Shown: piece by piece, positions 7,714 to 16,737 of the stretch
Layout: each line of letters begins with the position of its first letter
Numbering within the stretch: the stretch's first letter is position 1
NCBI RefSeq assembly: GCF_003122325.1
Contig: NZ_QFBC01000001.1
Location: 124,001-188,000 of the forward strand
Source of the DNA: Rhizobium album
GTDB lineage: Bacteria; Pseudomonadota; Alphaproteobacteria; Rhizobiales; Rhizobiaceae
Length of the DNA stretch: 64,000 nt
Direction of reading: 5' to 3'
Notes under the pieces: model-generated
Seen by the model: only the letters and a program-made list of their open reading frames with translations
Told to the model about the DNA's origin: nothing
Databases searched by the model: none
Translations under genes and position numbers: made by a program

Positions 7714-9228
7714 TTATCCGAACCAGGGCGCCGGGCGCCCGAGCGTGACGTGCACGCCCTTGAATTGCGAATATTCGTCGAAACCGTAGCGGCCGAGTTC
7801 TCGGCCGAGGCCGCTCTTCTTGTAGCCGCCGATCGGCATTTCCGGCGTCCCGTCGATGACGCTGTTGATCCAGCAGCGGCCCGCCCGGATGCGGCGGATG
7901 CTCTGCAGGGCATTTTCGAGATTGGTCGACCAGACCGAGGCCGAAAGCCCGAATTCGCTGGCATTGGCAAGCGCCACGGCCTCATCCGCAGTCTTGAAGG
8001 TCAAGGTGGAAAGCACCGGCCCGAAAATCTCCTCCCGGGCGATCGACATGTCCGGCGTCACACCGGCAAACACGGTCGGCGCATAGTAGAGACCGGCATC
8101 CTGGCCGACCCTTTCCCCACCCAGCAGCAGCTTTGCCCCTGCGGCGACGCCCGCCTCGACATAAGAATGCACCTTCTGCGCATGCGCTTCCGAGATCATC
8201 GCGCCGATCTTGGTGCGCTCGTTCAGCGGGTCGCCGAAGGTCACCTTGCGGGAGATGTCGAGCAGGCGCTCCATCAGTGCATCGCGAACGCCTTCCTGCA
8301 CCAGCAGCCGGCTGCCGGAAATGCAGCACTGGCCGGCATTATGATAGACGCCGTAGGCGATGCCGTCCGCCGCCGCTTCGAGATCCGCATCGGCAAAAAC
8401 GATCTGCGGTCCCTTGCCACCCAGTTCCAGGCCGACACGCTTGACGCTGCGCGCGGCAATTTCACCGAGTTTCGTGCCGACACGCACCGAGCCGGTGAAG
8501 GCCACCATGTCCGTGCCCGGATCTTCGGCAAGCACCTGTCCGGCCGGATCGCCGTAGCCGGTGACGACGTTGAACACGCCATCGGGGATGCCGGCCTCGC
8601 GCGCCAGTTCCGCCATGCGGATCGAGGTGCCTGAGGTGAATTCCGACGGCTTGAGCACGACGGTGCAGCCGCCGCCGATCGCCCACGGCACGCGCTCCGA
8701 GGCGATGATGAACGGAAAGTTCCACGGCGTGATGATGCCGACGACGCCGACCGGCTCACGCAGAACCAGGCCCAGACGATCGTCGCCGATATTGTTGTGG
8801 GTCTGGCCTTCGAGCGCGCGGGCCTGGCCGGCGGCATAGGACCAGAGGTCGGCGCAGAAACCGATTTCGCCGCGCGCCTGCGCAATCGGCTTGCCGACTT
8901 CCAGGCTTTCGATCACGGCGAGTTCTTCCTGGCGGGCGAGAATGAGTTCTGCGACCTTGAACATCAGCCGCGACCGCTCGGCGCCCGACATCCGCGGCCA
9001 GGGGCCGGTATCGAAGGCGCGGCGAGCGGCAGCGATGGCAAGCCGCACGTCGTCGGCAGACGCTTCCGGCCATGTGCCGACCACGGCGCCGGCATGGCCG
9101 GGGCTGACCCGGTCGATCGTTTTCGCGGATGATGCATCGACGGACTTGCCATCGACAAGCATCTGGTAGCGGGATTTAATGCTAAGTCTCGGATCACTGG
9201 AATCGGGTGCGATGAAATTGGACAGCAA
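7714..9228 (-). CDS. NAD(P)-dependent aldehyde dehydrogenase
   Basis: A 504-residue aldehyde dehydrogenase. Visible motifs: the cofactor region TPWNFPF and KPSEFTSG, the glycine loop GSVRVG, catalytic Glu in LELGGKGPQ and catalytic Cys in NAGQCCISGSR, and the C-terminal EEIFGPVL and SGLGRELGRYGFDEYSQ. The start at 9228 is a TTG without a clear Shine-Dalgarno sequence; an ATG at 9162 (MLVDGKS) is an alternative but would drop a conserved N-terminal arm. It heads the uronate-importer operon and is transcribed away from the GntR gene. Its exact substrate (a sugar-acid-derived semialdehyde or an alpha-hydroxy aldehyde) is not evident. Confidence 0.85.
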   Translation of the reverse strand: MLSNFIAPDSSDPRLSIKSRYQMLVDGKSVDASSAKTIDRVSPGHAGAVVGTWPEASADDVRLAIAAARRAFDTGPWPRMSGAERSRLMFKVAELILARQEELAVIESLEVGKPIAQARGEIGFCADLWSYAAGQARALEGQTHNNIGDDRLGLVLREPVGVVGIITPWNFPFIIASERVPWAIGGGCTVVLKPSEFTSGTSIRMAELAREAGIPDGVFNVVTGYGDPAGQVLAEDPGTDMVAFTGSVRVGTKLGEIAARSVKRVGLELGGKGPQIVFADADLEAAADGIAYGVYHNAGQCCISGSRLLVQEGVRDALMERLLDISRKVTFGDPLNERTKIGAMISEAHAQKVHSYVEAGVAAGAKLLLGGERVGQDAGLYYAPTVFAGVTPDMSIAREEIFGPVLSTLTFKTADEAVALANASEFGLSASVWSTNLENALQSIRRIRAGRCWINSVIDGTPEMPIGGYKKSGLGRELGRYGFDEYSQFKGVHVTLGRPAPWFG

Positions 9229-9312
9229 TAGCGTTTTCAGACCGGATGCGGGGTCCCGGCCTCTCCCTGTTCTTCCGGTCTTTGGGGCACCGGATTTATG
9301 TTGCGTTTGAAT

Positions 9313-9330
9313 TGTATGGTACTGTATGGT
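9313..9330. promoter_or_regulatory. Direct repeat, candidate GntR operator
   Basis: TGTATGGT occurs twice with a 10-base period (9313-9320 and 9323-9330), about 85 bases before the aldehyde dehydrogenase start and 40 bases before the GntR start. One-turn spacing in a divergent promoter region suggests a regulator binding site. No binding has been shown. Confidence 0.4.
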
Positions 9331-9371
9331 GGTTTAAATCGGATGTCAATCTAGGGGCGGCGGCAAAAGAC

Positions 9372-10055
9372 ATGAACATTGAATCCCTGAGGGCGGAGAC
9401 CGGCGAAACGGCGGCGACACAGGTCGAGCGCGACCTGCGCGAAGCGATCATTCGGCTGGAACTCTCCCCCGGCACGCGCCTTTCCGAACAGGACATCGCC
9501 ACGCGCATGGGCGTGTCGCGGCAGCCGGTGCGCGAAGCACTTATTGCGCTCGGAAAATCGAAGCTGGTGGATATCCGGCCGAACCGCGGCACGGTGGTGG
9601 TGCGCATCTCGGCGCGGCAGATGATGGAAGCCCGTTTCGTCCGCGAAGCCGTCGAGGTCGCGGTGGCGCGGCGCGCCAGCGAAAGTTTCGACAGCTGGAC
9701 GCGGCGGCGGATCGATACGATCCTTGCCCGGCAGAAGGCGGCGATGGAAGCGCACGATCACAACGCCTTCCGCCGCGAGGACGAGCAGTTTCACATTGCG
9801 ATTGCGGAAGGGGCCGGCTGCGGCCTTGCCTGGAACGCCATATCCGACATCAAGGCCCATATGGACCGGGTCTGCAACCTGCAGCTTCGCCACCCGGATT
9901 CGATGCTGCGGCTGATCGCCGAACACGAGGCGATCATCGCGGCGATCGATACGCGGGACGCCGATGCGGCGGCCGGTGCCATGCGCGGCCACCTCAACGG
10001 CATCCTCGCCGACCTGCCGCAGATCGAGGCCGACAATCCGGAATTGTTCGAATAG
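9372..10055 (+). CDS. GntR/FadR-family transcriptional regulator
   Basis: A 227-residue regulator. Residues about 12-80 form the GntR winged helix (RDLREAIIRLELSPGTRLSEQD, then ATRMGVSRQPVREAL and NRGTVVV). Residues about 90-215 form a helical FCD domain with metal/ligand-binding histidines (EDEQFHIAI and AEHEAII), as in uronate- and hexuronate-responsive FadR-type repressors. The ATG at 9372 is chosen because homology starts there; the open frame upstream to 9246 is promoter DNA. It is divergent from the uronate operon and probably represses it until a uronate intermediate binds. A strong terminator follows. Confidence 0.88.
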   Translation: MNIESLRAETGETAATQVERDLREAIIRLELSPGTRLSEQDIATRMGVSRQPVREALIALGKSKLVDIRPNRGTVVVRISARQMMEARFVREAVEVAVARRASESFDSWTRRRIDTILARQKAAMEAHDHNAFRREDEQFHIAIAEGAGCGLAWNAISDIKAHMDRVCNLQLRHPDSMLRLIAEHEAIIAAIDTRDADAAAGAMRGHLNGILADLPQIEADNPELFE

Positions 10056-10070
10056 GGTGGAGGAGTGGGA

Positions 10071-10102
10071 CACGCAGCTTGTCGATGCTGCGTGCTCTTT
10101 TT
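10071..10102 (+). terminator. Intrinsic terminator after the GntR gene
   Basis: Perfect 8-bp stem CACGCAGC / GCTGCGTG with an 8-base loop, followed by CTCTTTTT. It lies directly downstream of the regulator gene and in front of the convergent glycosyltransferase gene. Confidence 0.8.
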
Positions 10103-10114
10103 CATGAGCGCGGC

Positions 10115-11350
10115 TTAGCTGGCCGCGCGCAGTTTCGGATTGTTGACCTGTCCGGGCAGCTTGAGACCCGTCGGATCGACCTTTATGTCCTTGGCGGCGA
10201 TTATCATGTCTTCGACGATGGCGAAAAGCTCACCAGGTGTAGGGGCTACGTCGCTGTCGACATAGACGCTGCTCTCCGTAAAGCCGGTAGCATGGATTCC
10301 GTGACTGTCGCCTCTGAACTTCGGGGTGAAGTCCTTGAGATACTTTCCGCCCTTCCATGCACGCAGGGCAGTGCGGTAGCCTTCGCAAGCAAGCTCATAG
10401 GCCTCGCGATCGGTATAGACAAAGACCTCGTTGGCGCAGGCCTTGACGAAATCCTTTTCCCAGCCCTCATATTTCAGATTGTATTTCTGCTTGAACCAGT
10501 TCTGGGCCTGCATGATCGTTGCCGGCACCCCGAGAAGGCTCTTGAACGGGAAGTCTCGGACATCCGGGTCGTCCTCGAAGTCACGGCCGGCTTCCTGGAT
10601 GAACGTCTTCGTGGTCTTCTTGAAAAGCTCTATCTTGCCGATGCTGAAGGAGTTGCTTTCCGGGCAGCTGCCCATGACCGAAAAGGGCCGGCCGGATACC
10701 GCAAAGTTGCGACCGGAGCAGATAACCTTGAATGCGTTGTCATAATCGACGACGGGATGTTCGAAGTATCGGCCGCCATAGGTGCGCTTGATCTTTTCCA
10801 GCAAAGTCCGGGATATGGCCGTATGATAGATCGAGAAGCCCGAGGTCGGCGTATGGGTTGCCTCGTGCCAACCGAACATGCGCCGGAAGACATCGGTGTG
10901 CGACACCTTGTAGATGTAGTCTTCGAGCGACACCAGAACGGATTGCTTTTCGCGTTCCGCATGTGGCCAGCAATAGCCTATGATGCTCCAGGCGAACGCT
11001 TCCAGGCCCGGCTCCACTTTGGTTACCGATTCGATCAGTGTCGCGACATTGGGATCGACGTAATCGTCATCTCCGACCACGACGATCCAATCTCCCGTCG
11101 TAGCCGCGACAGTGCGTTCCCAGTTGTCGACCATGGACAGCGTTGTATCGAGGGGCGGCAGGAAGACGACGCGGGGATCGTTGCCGACGATATTGGCCAT
11201 GTATTCGGCCATGATGCTCGGATCGTCGGAATTGTCGGCAAAGACGAACTGGACGTTGTCGAGCGTCGACTTCAACATCCATTCGATCGTCTTCTTGAAA
11301 TACTTCTGGCGATTTCTTGAGGGGACGCAAATCGATAGCAACGGTGCCAT
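10115..11350 (-). CDS. Family 2 glycosyltransferase-like protein
   Basis: A 411-residue protein whose first 130 residues resemble the GT-A glycosyltransferase fold: PLLSICVPSRNR (nucleotide-binding start), VQFVFADNSDDPS and the metal-binding VVVGDDDYVDP (DxD-like). No transmembrane helix is evident, so it would be cytosolic. The remaining 280 residues are not recognised. ATG at 10115-11350 is used: GGAGA lies 6 bases upstream of 11350; a GTG immediately before it is a weaker alternative. It shares strand with the FAD oxidoreductase gene but is separated by 171 bases. Probably involved in surface polysaccharide or protein glycosylation; the acceptor is unknown. Confidence 0.72.
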   Translation of the reverse strand: MAPLLSICVPSRNRQKYFKKTIEWMLKSTLDNVQFVFADNSDDPSIMAEYMANIVGNDPRVVFLPPLDTTLSMVDNWERTVAATTGDWIVVVGDDDYVDPNVATLIESVTKVEPGLEAFAWSIIGYCWPHAEREKQSVLVSLEDYIYKVSHTDVFRRMFGWHEATHTPTSGFSIYHTAISRTLLEKIKRTYGGRYFEHPVVDYDNAFKVICSGRNFAVSGRPFSVMGSCPESNSFSIGKIELFKKTTKTFIQEAGRDFEDDPDVRDFPFKSLLGVPATIMQAQNWFKQKYNLKYEGWEKDFVKACANEVFVYTDREAYELACEGYRTALRAWKGGKYLKDFTPKFRGDSHGIHATGFTESSVYVDSDVAPTPGELFAIVEDMIIAAKDIKVDPTGLKLPGQVNNPKLRAAS

Positions 11351-11521
11351 CACTTATCTCCGTATCTGGAAAGAGCCGTCATGTCCGGTCGCACCGCACA
11401 GGGCCGCCGCTTCACGGGCACAGGTATGACTGGGGCAGCAAAGCGACTTTACCCATCGTTAGCGGCTGAAACTGTCGTGAAACTGTTGGCCCAGGAAATC
11501 TGGCGGAAAGAGCTGCGGCCA

Positions 11522-12649
11522 CTAAAGGCTGCGGCCGGAAAGGCCGGAAAGAGCGGCGATATGGTCGGCAACGGCCAGCGAACTCGTCAGCCCCGGGCTT
11601 TCAATACCGAAGAGGTTGATCAGTCCAGCGATCCCGTGATCCTCCGGTCCGCTGATACGGAAATCCGGCATCGTTTCGCTTTCCGTGTGGATCTTGGGGC
11701 GGATGCCAGAATAATCCGGCTGCAGTGCGTGATCGGGCAGGCCCGGCCAATAGCTGCGGATGGCGCCATAGAACCCGTCTGCACGGGCAGGATCGACGAT
11801 AAAATCGTCGTCATTGTCTACCCATTCGACATCCGGCCCGAACCGGCATCTTCCCTGGAAATCTATCGTCGCATGGATGCCGAGGCCAGCCGCTTCCGGG
11901 ATCGGATAGATCAGGTGCTTGAACGGCTGACGTCCGGACAGGCTGAAATAGTTGCCTTTGGCAAAAGACTGGCGGGGGACGAAATGTGCAGCCAGTCCTT
12001 CGGTCCGCGCCGCGATGCCGATCGCGCCGTGGCCGGCCGCATTGATGACGAGGGGGGCGGCAACTTCGATCTCCTCCTCTCCGGTCGCGATCACATGCAG
12101 GCCGTCGTCTGCGGCAAGGATGGCGCTGACGGCGGTATTGTAGGCAATCATGCCGCCGGCGTTGAAGATATCTCCTTCCAGCGACAGCATGTAATTGCCC
12201 GTGTCGACGATGCCGCTGTCTGGGGAATAGAAGGCTTTTTGGGAATAGAGTTCCGGTTCCATCTCGGCCACCTCGGCCTCCTGCAGCCAGCGCAATCCGG
12301 TGACCTCGTTGGCCTGGGCCGTTGCGAAAAGCGCCGAAAGTTTTGGAAGCTGCTCGGGCGATGTGGCGACGACGAGCTTTCCGCAACGGTTCGCCGCAAT
12401 CCCGCGGCTTTCGCAATAGCTGTAGAGCAATTCCTTGCCCGCCAGGCAAAACAGATGCTTGAGCGATCCCTTCGGATAATAGATGCCGGAATGGATGACG
12501 CCGGAATTGCGGGAGGATGTGGCGGTGCCGAAGGTCTTTTCCTTCTCGATCACCAGTGTTTCTTGCCCGAGCAGGCAAAGCTGCCGGGCAATCGCCAGAC
12601 CGACGACGCCGGCGCCGATCACGATGGCGTCGGTTCGAAATTCCGTCAT
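11522..12649 (-). CDS. FAD-dependent oxidoreductase (DAO / L-2-hydroxyglutarate oxidase-like)
   Basis: A 375-residue flavoprotein of the DAO superfamily. It has the dinucleotide-binding fingerprint AIVIGAGVVGLAIARQL at residues about 8-24, then EKEKTFGTATSSRNSGVIHSG, which is typical of the L-2-hydroxyglutarate oxidase (LhgO)/glycerol-3-phosphate dehydrogenase-like branch, and a C-terminal FAD-contacting region NLFGIESPGLTSSLAVAD. It is shorter than E. coli LhgO (about 420 residues) but like the compact alphaproteobacterial relatives. It probably oxidises a 2-hydroxy acid and passes electrons to quinone or oxygen; the exact substrate is not visible. It is divergent from the epimerase-like gene. 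Confidence 0.8.
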   Translation of the reverse strand: MTEFRTDAIVIGAGVVGLAIARQLCLLGQETLVIEKEKTFGTATSSRNSGVIHSGIYYPKGSLKHLFCLAGKELLYSYCESRGIAANRCGKLVVATSPEQLPKLSALFATAQANEVTGLRWLQEAEVAEMEPELYSQKAFYSPDSGIVDTGNYMLSLEGDIFNAGGMIAYNTAVSAILAADDGLHVIATGEEEIEVAAPLVINAAGHGAIGIAARTEGLAAHFVPRQSFAKGNYFSLSGRQPFKHLIYPIPEAAGLGIHATIDFQGRCRFGPDVEWVDNDDDFIVDPARADGFYGAIRSYWPGLPDHALQPDYSGIRPKIHTESETMPDFRISGPEDHGIAGLINLFGIESPGLTSSLAVADHIAALSGLSGRSL

Positions 12650-12834
12650 GGGCTTGCCTTGAAATGTGACGAACGTGTTGCGGCCTTATAGCAGCATGCG
12701 CGCTCCACAGTCCAACCCGGCAACGCGCGGTATGTTTTTCAGGGAAGTTTCAGGCAAGCTCTGTGCCCTAAAAAACGGCAAAAGCTGGCTTTCAGCGCAA
12801 ATTCGAACGAATGTTGAAACGGAGGCATGGTTCT

Positions 12835-13896
12835 GTGCGCGTTCTAATCACAGGGAATATGGGGTATATCGGCCCGGTACTGTCACGGTTTCTGCGCCAG
12901 GCCCATCCCGATATCGAGATCATCGGTTATGATTCGGCCTTCTTCGGCCATCTGCTGACCGGCACGGACGTCATGCCGGAAACGCTGATCGACCGTCAGC
13001 ATTATGGCGATATTCGCGAATTGCCGGCCGAAATCCTCAAGGGCGTCGATGCGGTGGTGCATCTGGCCGCCATTTCGAACGATCCGATGGGCAACAAGTT
13101 CGAAGAGGTGACGCGCGAGATCAATCAGCTCGCCAGCGTACGGCTGGCGCAGCTTGCTGCGGATGCCGGCGTCCGCAACTTCGTGTTCGCCTCCAGCTGC
13201 AGCATGTATGGCTTTGCCGAAGGCGGCGCACGCCGGGAAGTCGATCCGACAAATCCGCTGACGGCCTATGCACGCTCGAAGATCGGTACTGAAGAATCGC
13301 TGCGCCAGGCCGAACTCGGCGCCATGACCACCACCTGCCTGCGTTTTGCCACGGCTTGCGGTCAATCCGACCGTCTGCGCCTCGATCTCGTGCTCAACGA
13401 CTTCGTCGCCTGCGCGGTGTCGACCGGTGAAATTACCGTGCTCAGCGACGGTTCGCCCTGGCGCCCGCTGATCGATGTCGAAGACATGTCACGGGCAATT
13501 TCCTGGGCCATCTCTCGCGACAAGTCGGTTGGCGGCCAGTTCCTTGCCGTCAATACCGGTCGCAACGATGCCAATTATCAGGTCAAGGATCTTGCCGAGG
13601 CGGTGGCCCACCACGTTCCGGGTACCAAAGTACACATCAATATCGACGCCCCGCCGGACAAGCGGTCTTACAAGGTTGATTTCAGCCTCTATGAATCGCT
13701 GGCACCTGATCACCTGCCGCAGCTTTCTCTCGATGAATCGATCGTCCGGCTTCGGGAATGCCTGCAGCGCGCCGGTTTCTCCGACGGAAACTTCCGCAAT
13801 TCGCATCTGATGCGGCTGAAGACCCTGGAGAAGCATCTGGAAGCCGAAAGGCTGGATGACAGCCTTCGCTGGAAGGGCCGCAAGGCCGTCGCCTGA
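12835..13896 (+). CDS. NAD-dependent epimerase/dehydratase (extended SDR)
   Basis: A 353-residue extended SDR with N-terminal NAD loop LITGNMGYIG (GxxGxxG), HLAAISNDP, active-site region SSCSMYG and YARSK (YxxxK). This architecture is shared by nucleotide-sugar epimerases and dehydratases. Start: a GTG at 12835 is preferred because GGAGG lies 9 bases before it and the fold begins at once (VRVLITG); an in-frame ATG at 12811 would place the Shine-Dalgarno sequence inside the gene. It is followed by an intrinsic terminator. The nearby glycosyltransferase suggests a link to polysaccharide synthesis, but the two are not in one operon. Confidence 0.83.
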   Translation: MRVLITGNMGYIGPVLSRFLRQAHPDIEIIGYDSAFFGHLLTGTDVMPETLIDRQHYGDIRELPAEILKGVDAVVHLAAISNDPMGNKFEEVTREINQLASVRLAQLAADAGVRNFVFASSCSMYGFAEGGARREVDPTNPLTAYARSKIGTEESLRQAELGAMTTTCLRFATACGQSDRLRLDLVLNDFVACAVSTGEITVLSDGSPWRPLIDVEDMSRAISWAISRDKSVGGQFLAVNTGRNDANYQVKDLAEAVAHHVPGTKVHINIDAPPDKRSYKVDFSLYESLAPDHLPQLSLDESIVRLRECLQRAGFSDGNFRNSHLMRLKTLEKHLEAERLDDSLRWKGRKAVA

Positions 13897-13906
13897 TCTC
13901 CCCCCG

Positions 13907-13934
13907 GCCCCGCCTCGCGCGGGGTCTTTCTTTT
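13907..13934 (+). terminator. Intrinsic terminator after the epimerase gene
   Basis: Stem CCCCGC / GCGGGG with a short loop followed by TCTTTCTTTT, about 10 bases after the stop codon. The following 270 bases to the histidine kinase start hold no gene I can support. Confidence 0.75.
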
Positions 13935-14202
13935 GAGAACCAATCTTTTTTCGTGGTTGTCTGCAAGGATAGCGGCCGCGTTTTCTTGCTGCCGCACCGG
14001 CCTGCTATTCGCTACCACCGCCGTTTTGGCGCCTGCATCTGTTCGAACGGAAAGAAACAGTTTATCTCTGCTTATCAAGTCGTGCCTGACAAGGCAGCCG
14101 AACGGCATCTGCCGCTTCGGCCTGCGCGTGCCGATGGGAGACAGATGGTAGTAGCACAGGCAAAGCCGACGGCCGGTTTCGGCTGGTTCATGAAGGCCTG
14201 GG

Positions 14203-16338
14203 ATGCGCGGATTGTTTTATCGCGTGTTTCCTCGTCTGCGCGGATCACGTCATGGTCTGCGAGCGGCGGCGTATGGTTCCCAAAATCAAGGAGCCGGTCC
14301 GATTCCTGATTTCCACAACAATGTCCTGGTTTTCGATCCTCTCGAGCGTGGCGACGCCACGATCGTCTCCCTGCTGCAAACGCATGGCATGAGCGCACGC
14401 GTCGCTTCGCGTTTTCCCGAGTTCCTCGATGCGCTCGGCGACGCTGTGCTGTTTGCCGTGATGGCCGACGAGGCCTTGTGCCCGAACGATTTGACCCCGA
14501 TCCACAATTGGGTCCTGTCGCAGCCGGGCTGGTCCGACCTGCCGTTCATCGTCCTGACCGCCAAGGGAGAGGGGCCGGAGCGCGACCTGGCCGCGGCGCG
14601 GCTGACGGAGGTTCTCGGGCATGTGTTTTTCCTCGAAAGACCCTTCCATGCCACCACCTTCGTCAGTGCCGCCCGTTCCGCCCAGAAGAACCGCCGGCGG
14701 CAATATGAGGCGCGGGCCCGCATGGAGGAGATGCGGGAAAACGAACTGACTCTGAAGACGGCGCTGCTGGCCGGACGGCTCGGCACCTGGGAACTCGATC
14801 CGCAGACATGGAACCTGACCGCCTCCGATGGCTTCAAATCCGTCTTCGGACGCGGCCCGGCGGACACACTGACCTATGACGATCTGTTGCGCAGCGTGCA
14901 TCCGGACGATCGCGCCCGCGTGCGGGAAAATGTGCTGCACACACTGGAGACCTGCGAAGACTACCTGATCGAATACCGCACGGTCTGGCCGGACGGCAGC
15001 CCGCATTGGGCCGAGGTCCGCGGACGTGTCGTCAGGAGCCGCAGCGGCACGCCGTCGCGCCTGGTCGGCGTTGCCTCGGATATCACGGAACGCCGCCTGG
15101 AGCAGGAATGGCAACTCCGGCAGAAGGAAATCCTCGAGGAACGCGTCACCGAAAGCACGGCCGAACTCTGGGAAGTGCAGGTCACCATGGTGGCCGAGGT
15201 GGCACAGCGCGAGCGTGCCGAGGAACAGTTGCGGCAATCGCAGAAACTCGAGGCGATCGGCCAGCTGACCGGCGGCGTCGCGCATGATTTCAACAACCTG
15301 CTGATGGCGGTGATGGGCAATCTCGACCTGCTGCGCAAGCATCTCGCCGACGATCCCAAGGCCCTGCGGCTCATCGAGGCCGCATTGCAGGGCGCCCGGC
15401 GTGGCGCGTCGCTGACGCAGCGCCTGCTGGCCTTCGCCCGCCGTCAGGAGCTCAAGGTCGAGGCCGTCGACCTGGCGGCGCTGGTCGAAAACATGCGGGA
15501 ACTGCTGAACCGCTCGGTCGGCGGCGACGTCGAAATCAGCGTCCGGCTGCCGAAGGACCTGCCGCCGGCATTGGCCGACAGCAACCAGGTCGAACTGGCG
15601 CTGCTCAATCTCGTCGTCAATTCCCGCGATGCGATGCCGGAGGGCGGAACGATCCGTATCGGATTGCGCGAGGAGCCGGATGCCCGGCCGCATGAGGACC
15701 TGCCGGCCGGTGCCTACCTTTGCCTCAGCGTCACCGACAACGGCAAGGGCATGGATGAGGAAACCCTGCACCGGGCGATCGAACCGTTCTTTTCCACCAA
15801 GGACATCGGCAAGGGCACCGGCCTCGGCCTGTCGATGATCCACGGCCTTGCCCTGCAGCTCAAGGGTGCCTTCGTGCTCTCCAGCGTCGCCGGCAAGGGG
15901 ACGACGGCCGAATTGTGGCTGCCGGCCGGCACCCGGGCGGTGCGACAGGCGCCGAAGGTTTTGCCGGAGGAGACGGGAAGCGCCGCCAAGCCGGCCAAGA
16001 TCCTGGTCGTCGACGACGACCTGCTGATCGCCATGAGCACGGTCGACATGCTGGAGGATCTGGGACACCAGGTGATGGAAGCCAATTCCGGGGTGCAGGC
16101 GCTCGAACTGATCGGCAAGGACAGGGATATCGAGCTCGTCATCACCGATTATTCGATGCCGGGCCTCAATGGCGCGCAGCTGTTCGAAGCCGCGCGTGGC
16201 TTGCGGCCCGACCTGCCGTTCCTGCTGGCGACCGGTTACGCGGACCTGCCGCCCGGCTCGGGACTCAGCCTGCCGCGGCTGAGCAAGCCCTACACCCAGG
16301 ACCAGCTTTCCCGCGAGATCGCCAAGATCCTGCGCTGA
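14203..16338 (+). CDS. Hybrid sensor histidine kinase with N-terminal pseudo-receiver
   Basis: A 711-residue soluble hybrid kinase. Residues about 40-160 look like a receiver-type fold without a clear phospho-acceptor aspartate; about 188-298 is a PAS domain ending in the usual DITERR motif; a coiled-coil linker follows. The HisKA dimer domain has phospho-accepting His361 (GGVAHDFNNLL), the HATPase domain has NSRDAMPEGG, DNGKGM and GTGLGLSM, and a C-terminal receiver carries Asp649 (LVITDYSMPG) and Lys near LSKPYT. No membrane segment is seen. The start codon is uncertain: ATG 14203 has no strong Shine-Dalgarno sequence. No response-regulator gene is adjacent, so output is unknown. Confidence 0.87.
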   Translation: MRGLFYRVFPRLRGSRHGLRAAAYGSQNQGAGPIPDFHNNVLVFDPLERGDATIVSLLQTHGMSARVASRFPEFLDALGDAVLFAVMADEALCPNDLTPIHNWVLSQPGWSDLPFIVLTAKGEGPERDLAAARLTEVLGHVFFLERPFHATTFVSAARSAQKNRRRQYEARARMEEMRENELTLKTALLAGRLGTWELDPQTWNLTASDGFKSVFGRGPADTLTYDDLLRSVHPDDRARVRENVLHTLETCEDYLIEYRTVWPDGSPHWAEVRGRVVRSRSGTPSRLVGVASDITERRLEQEWQLRQKEILEERVTESTAELWEVQVTMVAEVAQRERAEEQLRQSQKLEAIGQLTGGVAHDFNNLLMAVMGNLDLLRKHLADDPKALRLIEAALQGARRGASLTQRLLAFARRQELKVEAVDLAALVENMRELLNRSVGGDVEISVRLPKDLPPALADSNQVELALLNLVVNSRDAMPEGGTIRIGLREEPDARPHEDLPAGAYLCLSVTDNGKGMDEETLHRAIEPFFSTKDIGKGTGLGLSMIHGLALQLKGAFVLSSVAGKGTTAELWLPAGTRAVRQAPKVLPEETGSAAKPAKILVVDDDLLIAMSTVDMLEDLGHQVMEANSGVQALELIGKDRDIELVITDYSMPGLNGAQLFEAARGLRPDLPFLLATGYADLPPGSGLSLPRLSKPYTQDQLSREIAKILR

Positions 16339-16345
16339 TCCTGAA

Positions 16346-16390
16346 GCATGTCGCGTAAAAGCGCGCAGCGGTTTTGCGAAAACGACATGC
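16346..16390. repeat. Rhizobial intergenic palindrome
   Basis: GCATGTCG (16346-16353) is repeated inverted as CGACATGC (16383-16390) around a core rich in GCGCAGCGG and TTTTGCGAAAA. This is the common dispersed palindromic repeat of Rhizobium/Agrobacterium intergenic DNA. It follows the kinase stop by a few bases and may serve as a 3' end structure. Confidence 0.7.
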
Positions 16391-16418
16391 AGAAACAAAG
16401 AGCTAGAGCAGATCCTGC

Positions 16419-16737
16419 TCAATCTGGGCCATATCCGCCAGCCCTGAAGTGGTTGGCGCGCTCGGCTGGCGAGAAGCTTGGTATCAAGGCGCCGACTGCG
16501 TCCCACAGTGCATCGATCTTCCGCTCCGCGCATCCTCGCAGCATGGCTTTCAACTTCGAGAATGCGTTCTCGATGGGGTTGAAGTCTGGGCTATAGCGGG
16601 AGGAACATGGGCTTGGCGCCTACACCTTCGATGGCACCGCGAACACTTGCTGTTTTGTGTGCCGGCAGGTTATCCATGATGACCACGTTACCGATAGGTT
16701 GGCACCAGCACCTGTTCGACATAAGCAAGGAAGATGT
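16419..16737 (-). pseudogene. IS630-family transposase fragment (3' part)
   Basis: On the minus strand the pieces FLAYVEQVLVPTYR, VVIMDNLPAHK, then FLPL and SPDFNPIENAFSKLKAM can be read in successive frames. They form the DDE end of an IS630 transposase, with catalytic Asp (IMDN) and Glu (PIEN). At least two small indels break it, one after PTYR and one between FLPL and SPDF. It is cut at about 16737, where an IS701 sequence of opposite orientation begins. Non-functional. Confidence 0.75.

Noticed and set aside
14245-16533. Open frame of more than 750 codons on the minus strand opposite the hybrid kinase gene
   Set aside because: The composition is a GC-rich antisense shadow (runs of Arg, Gln, Gly, His) without any domain, and the plus strand clearly encodes a kinase.
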